Part shown: one piece after another, positions 6,966 to 9,776 of the stretch
Layout of the letters: each line of letters opens with the position of its first letter
Numbering within the stretch: the first letter of the stretch is position 1
Origin: an uncultured Rhodospirillaceae bacterium
GTDB taxonomy: Bacteria > Pseudomonadota > Alphaproteobacteria > MPNO01
Length of the DNA stretch: 9,776 bases
Assembly (NCBI GenBank): GCA_937916005.1
Contig: CALGIA010000265.1
Location: 1 to 9,776 of the forward strand
Reading direction: 5' to 3'
Translations under genes and position numbers: made by a program
Notes under the pieces: generated by a model
Told to the model about the DNA's origin: nothing
Database searches by the model: none
What the model saw: the letters and a program-made list of their open reading frames with translations, nothing else

Positions 6966-8474
6966 TCAGAACGTATCGCCCCCCGAGCCTTGCCTGTCGT
7001 CTTCTTCATCCCAATTGTCGAATTTGGTGATCGACGGATGAAATCGCAGTGGAATGGATCCGGTCGGGCCATGGCGCTGCTTGCCGATGATGACCTCGGC
7101 CTTGCCCTCGGCTTGTTCCTTGTTGGCTTCCCAGGCCGCATGCCGTTCCGTGAGCTTGCCGGCGTCTTCGCCATCCCTGCGGCCGGGTTCGGCCCGTTCC
7201 AGGTAATATTCCTCCCGGTACAGAAACATCACCACATCGGCATCCTGTTCGATACTGCCGGATTCGCGAAGGTCGGAAAGCTGTGGCCGTTTGTCCTCGC
7301 GCTGTTCGACCGCGCGCGACAGCTGGGACAGGGCCAGCACGGGAACATCAAGCTCCTTGGCCAGGGTCTTGAGTCCCCGCGTGATTTCGGAAATCTCCTG
7401 CACCCGGTTTTCGTTGCGCCGGCTTGCGCTGCCCTGCAGAAGCTGCAGGTAATCGACAACGATCAGCCCCAGCCCATGTTGCCGTTTGAGCCTGCGCGCC
7501 CGTGTCCGCAGCGCCGAGACGGTGAGCGCCGGCGTATCGTCGATGAAGAACGGCGCCTTTTCCAGTATCTGGGTCGCATGGACCAGCCGCTCGAAATCCC
7601 GGTTGTTGAGTTCACCCTTGCGGATCTGATCAGACTGGATCTGGGCTTTTTCCGCGAGAATACGATTGGCAAGCTGTTCCGACGACATTTCCAGCGAAAA
7701 GAACCCGACGGAACGCTCCGGGCGCGGCACTACGTTCCCGTTCTCGTCCAGTTCGCTGGCGGCGATGTTAAACGCGATATTGGTGGCCAGGGCGGTTTTG
7801 CCCATGGACGGACGCGCCGCAAGAATGATCAGATCGGATTTGTGCAATCCGGCCAGTTGCAGATCAAGCTTGGTGAACCCGGTCGGGACCCCGGCATAGC
7901 CGCCCCGCTTGAACGCCGCCTGGGCCGTGTCGATCACAGCCTTCATGGATTCCGTGAAGGAGATGAAACCGCCTTCGTGATCGCCCGTGGTGGCGAGGTC
8001 ATAAAGTTTTTGTTCGGCGCTTTCGATCTGCTGCCCGGCGCTGTGGTCGAAATCGGCGCCATAGGCTTCATTCACCACCTCGGTGCCGAGTTCGATCAAC
8101 TCGCGCCGTAGGTAGAGGTCATGGATCAGCCTGCCGTAATCACCGGCATTGATAATGGTGATCGCATCGGATGCGAGCTGGGCGAGATATTCCGCGCCGC
8201 CGACATCGTCGAAACTCTCATCGCTGTCGAAGAAATGTTTCAGCGTCGTCGGATCGGCGCGCTGGCCGCGCTCGATCAAGGTGCTGCAGGCTTCATAGAT
8301 GCGGCCATGGAGAAGGTCGGCGAAATGTTCCGCCCGCAGATAGTCCGAGACATGCTCGTAGGCGCGGTTGTTGATCAGCATCGCGCCGAGCAACCCCATT
8401 TCCGCCTCGAAATTACCCGGCGGCGTGCGGTATTCAGGCGTGTCCGGCTCGATCGATTTTAAGGGGCTGCTCAC
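6966..8474 (-). CDS. dnaB: Replicative DNA helicase DnaB
   Basis: Hexameric 5'-3' helicase that unwinds DNA at the replication fork and binds primase. The 502 residues show the N-terminal domain (about 18-125, starting PGNFEAEMGLLGAML), a linker helix (about 170-190) and the RecA-like domain. Within the last are Walker A ARPSMGKTA (220-228, Lys226), catalytic Glu262 in SLEMS, Walker B LIVVDYLQL (337-345, Asp341) and the arginine finger Arg467 in KQRHGPTG. A charged insertion at about 425-456 precedes the arginine-finger strand, as in alphaproteobacterial DnaB. No intein or insertion is present. The start is GTG at 8474; AGGA lies ten bases upstream and an in-frame TAG six codons upstream rules out a longer form. 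It is the first gene of the eight-gene run and is preceded by about 180 bases of non-coding DNA. Confidence 0.98.
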   Translation of the reverse strand: MSSPLKSIEPDTPEYRTPPGNFEAEMGLLGAMLINNRAYEHVSDYLRAEHFADLLHGRIYEACSTLIERGQRADPTTLKHFFDSDESFDDVGGAEYLAQLASDAITIINAGDYGRLIHDLYLRRELIELGTEVVNEAYGADFDHSAGQQIESAEQKLYDLATTGDHEGGFISFTESMKAVIDTAQAAFKRGGYAGVPTGFTKLDLQLAGLHKSDLIILAARPSMGKTALATNIAFNIAASELDENGNVVPRPERSVGFFSLEMSSEQLANRILAEKAQIQSDQIRKGELNNRDFERLVHATQILEKAPFFIDDTPALTVSALRTRARRLKRQHGLGLIVVDYLQLLQGSASRRNENRVQEISEITRGLKTLAKELDVPVLALSQLSRAVEQREDKRPQLSDLRESGSIEQDADVVMFLYREEYYLERAEPGRRDGEDAGKLTERHAAWEANKEQAEGKAEVIIGKQRHGPTGSIPLRFHPSITKFDNWDEEDDRQGSGGDTF

Positions 8475-8484
8475 GGAATCATGT

Positions 8485-8488
8485 TCCT
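8485..8488 (-). promoter_or_regulatory. Ribosome binding site of dnaB
   Basis: AGGA on the minus strand lies ten bases before the GTG start at 8474. It partly overlaps the left arm of the inverted repeat at 8475-8487, so a hairpin there could affect access, though the four-pair stem is weak. Confidence 0.5.
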
Positions 8489-8582
8489 GCTACTCGGATG
8501 CTAAAGACTACTCCTCCGATTACCGAATCGCCTTACGCAAGCCAACCACCTTTCGCGACTCAAGGTCAGAAAATTGACTCGC

Positions 8583-8600
8583 ATAGCGGGGATAGCGGGG
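8583..8600. repeat. Two perfect tandem copies of a 9-bp unit in the dnaB leader
   Basis: ATAGCGGGG occurs at 8583-8591 and again at 8592-8600 (CCCCGCTAT twice on the coding strand), about 110 bases before the dnaB start. Nine-base spacing is close to one helical turn, so a direct-repeat protein site is conceivable, but chance slippage in G-rich DNA explains it equally well. Confidence 0.6.
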
Positions 8601-8656
8601 ACAACTTTTTCCGTGTCACCCTGAATTCGAATTTTGTCAGAACAATGGCGCGGAAA

Positions 8657-9776
8657 TCAAGCGGCGATGCCGGGCCGTTTTGTTTCCAGGCGCGCCTGGT
8701 CCCGCGTCCAGTCCGTGACATAGTCGCGGGTCAGGGGCACGGCGTCCTGATTCCGGGAAATCTGCATCTGGAAAATCATCTGGTTCCAGTATTTGAAGGC
8801 CGAGATGCAGCCCAGTAGATAGAACTCCCACATGCGGCAAAACCGTTCGTCGTAAATCTCGGCGACCTTCGAGCGGTTTTTTTGAAACCGTTCGTTCCAG
8901 TCTTCCAGCGTTTTTGCGTAATGCAGACGAAGAATTTCGATGTCGGTGACGTAAAGCTTTTCTTTTTCCAGAGCCGCCATGACCTCGGACAAAGCCGGCG
9001 CGTAACCCCCCGGAAAGATGTATTTCCGCAGCCAGGCATTGGTCGTCCCAGGCGCTTCCATCCGGCCGATGGAGTGCAGGAGCGCAACGCCGTCATCGGC
9101 CAATAGTTCCCGCAGTTTCCCAAAAAATTCCCGATAATGCCTGGCGCCCACATGCTCGAACATGCCGACCGAGACGATGCGGTCATAGGTCCCGGTCCGG
9201 TCGCGATAATCTTCCAGCTTGAACCTGACCCTGTCCTGCAGGCCCGCGCCCGCAACCCGTTGCTGGGAAAGGGTGTATTGTTCCTCCGACAGGGTCACGC
9301 CGGTTACATCGACATTTTCCAGACCGGCGAGATATATCCCGAGACCGCCCCAGCCCGATCCGATATCGAGTATGCGCTGTCCCGGTTCCAGCATGAGCTT
9401 GGCCGCGATATGCCGCTTCTTGTTTTCCTGCGCCGTTTCCAGGCTGTCGTCGTCGCGGATGTAATAGCCGCACGAATATTGCCGGTCCGCATCCAGAAAC
9501 AAATCATATAGCGTGCTGGAGAGGTCGTAGTGATGGGCGACGTTATCCCTGGCGCGCCCAACCGGGTTGTACTGTTGCAGCCATCTCATCCGGGCGCTGA
9601 GCCATTCGTTGAGCCGGAAGAAAAGCATGTCCTCGGACGCATGGGCGGAGCGGCACAGGAAGTCGAGCAAATCGCCCAACGTGCCTTCTTCGATAGTCAG
9701 CGTGCCATCCATGTAGGATTCGCCGACCTTGAGGAACGGATTGGCGAGCAATGAGAAATGCAGAGCGCGATCATGC
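8657..9776 (-). CDS. cfa: Cyclopropane-fatty-acyl-phospholipid synthase (SAM-dependent), 5' end outside the window
   Basis: Methylates the double bond of unsaturated acyl chains in membrane phospholipids with S-adenosylmethionine, giving cyclopropane fatty acids; it acts at the inner membrane surface. The frame is open to the right edge, so the start is missing. About 372 residues are visible, and roughly 20-50 are probably lost judging by the usual 380-420. Numbering from the leucine (TTG) codon at 9751, which I do not think is the start, the visible marks are GESYMDG (10-16), the SAM loop LDIGSGWGG (128-136), and residues matching the bicarbonate-site set of E. coli Cfa: Cys94 in QYSCGYY, Glu199 in MFEHVG, His226 in LLHSIGR and Tyr278 in LHYAKTLEDW. 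Frame upstream of 9751 reads RALHFSLLANPFLKVG, typical of the family. Related SAM-dependent fatty acid methylases are possible. It is oriented with dnaB and separated by about 180 bases. Confidence 0.92.
   Translation of the reverse strand, partial: HDRALHFSLLANPFLKVGESYMDGTLTIEEGTLGDLLDFLCRSAHASEDMLFFRLNEWLSARMRWLQQYNPVGRARDNVAHHYDLSSTLYDLFLDADRQYSCGYYIRDDDSLETAQENKKRHIAAKLMLEPGQRILDIGSGWGGLGIYLAGLENVDVTGVTLSEEQYTLSQQRVAGAGLQDRVRFKLEDYRDRTGTYDRIVSVGMFEHVGARHYREFFGKLRELLADDGVALLHSIGRMEAPGTTNAWLRKYIFPGGYAPALSEVMAALEKEKLYVTDIEILRLHYAKTLEDWNERFQKNRSKVAEIYDERFCRMWEFYLLGCISAFKYWNQMIFQMQISRNQDAVPLTRDYVTDWTRDQARLETKRPGIAA

Larger units (their letters stand above)
8475..8656 (-). promoter_or_regulatory. 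dnaB leader and presumed operon promoter region
   Basis: This is the only sizeable gene-free gap before the dnaB-to-SDR run, so the operon promoter is most likely here. I could not pick a convincing -35/-10 pair on the minus strand. What is visible: an AATTCGAATT palindrome (8624-8633), the 9-bp tandem repeat at 8583-8600, two GANTC sites (8557-8561 and 8576-8580) of the type methylated by CcrM in alphaproteobacteria, a small inverted repeat CGATT-ACCG-AATCG (8517-8530), and GGAA-TCATG-TTCC (8475-8487) abutting the start codon. No terminator for the upstream gene (stem followed by a T run) is seen, so read-through from it is possible. Only the location is well supported. Confidence 0.45.

Noticed and set aside
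6891..8111. A 406-codon plus-strand open frame lying opposite dnaB and the start of alr
   Set aside because: It is fully antisense to two genes with intact motifs. Its translation shows no recognisable domain, and long antisense frames are expected in G+C-rich coding DNA.
8549..8610. Candidate -35/-10 promoter elements in the dnaB leader (TTGAGT, TTGGCT, TTGTCC)
   Set aside because: None has a reasonable -10 hexamer at 16-18 bases; the matches are too weak to mark as a promoter.
8621..8640. Palindrome AATTCGAATT after the cfa-like gene considered as a rho-independent terminator
   Set aside because: The stem would be A/T-rich and short, and on the coding strand it is not followed by a T run.
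9749..9751. TTG at 9751 as the start of the cyclopropane synthase-like gene
   Set aside because: The frame remains open upstream to the window edge and reads family-typical sequence (RALHFSLLANPF), so the gene very probably starts outside the window.
1..9776. Search for mobile elements, CRISPR arrays, tRNA or rRNA genes, toxin-antitoxin or defence genes
   Set aside because: Almost the whole window is occupied by recognised housekeeping genes in one direction; no transposase, array-like repeat, clover-leaf gene or accessory cargo was seen.

Overview
The window is a stretch of bacterial chromosome carrying housekeeping genes. I read it as an alphaproteobacterium, possibly near the Rhodospirillales; the order is a guess. 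The reasons are high G+C content, the gene order dnaB-alr-radA-cvpA-purF-SDR, a DnaB with the charged insertion before its arginine-finger motif that I associate with alphaproteobacterial DnaB, and a PurF of the iron-sulfur, propeptide-bearing type. All nine protein genes lie on the minus strand, so transcription runs from high to low coordinates.

Layout in transcription order. (1) 9776-8657: a cyclopropane-fatty-acyl-phospholipid synthase-like gene, entering from beyond the right edge. (2) 8656-8475: the longest gene-free gap, about 180 bases, holding short repeats and two GANTC sites; it probably carries the promoter for everything downstream. (3) 8474-1: an unbroken run of eight genes with gaps of 42 bases or less or 4-base overlaps: dnaB (replicative helicase), alr (alanine racemase), mlaE and mlaF (lipid transporter permease and ATPase), radA (recombination/branch-migration ATPase), cvpA (inner-membrane protein), purF (first step of purine synthesis) and a YciK-like short-chain dehydrogenase cut by the left edge.

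The tight packing (ATGA at mlaE/mlaF, GTGA at radA/cvpA, a 2-base gap at alr/mlaE) suggests one polycistronic unit with translational coupling. It combines DNA replication and repair (dnaB, radA), cell envelope (alr, mlaEF) and nucleotide supply (purF with its usual partner cvpA).

I found no mobile element, CRISPR array, tRNA, rRNA or convincing new system. The points worth a second look are small: a perfect 17-bp tandem duplication across the purF stop codon, a low-G+C patch with different codon use inside alr, an unresolved alr start that may be a CTG overlapping the dnaB stop, an mlaEF pair with no adjacent mlaD, and a structured dnaB leader. Several starts are non-ATG (dnaB GTG, cvpA GTG, alr GTG or CTG, purF TTG or ATG).
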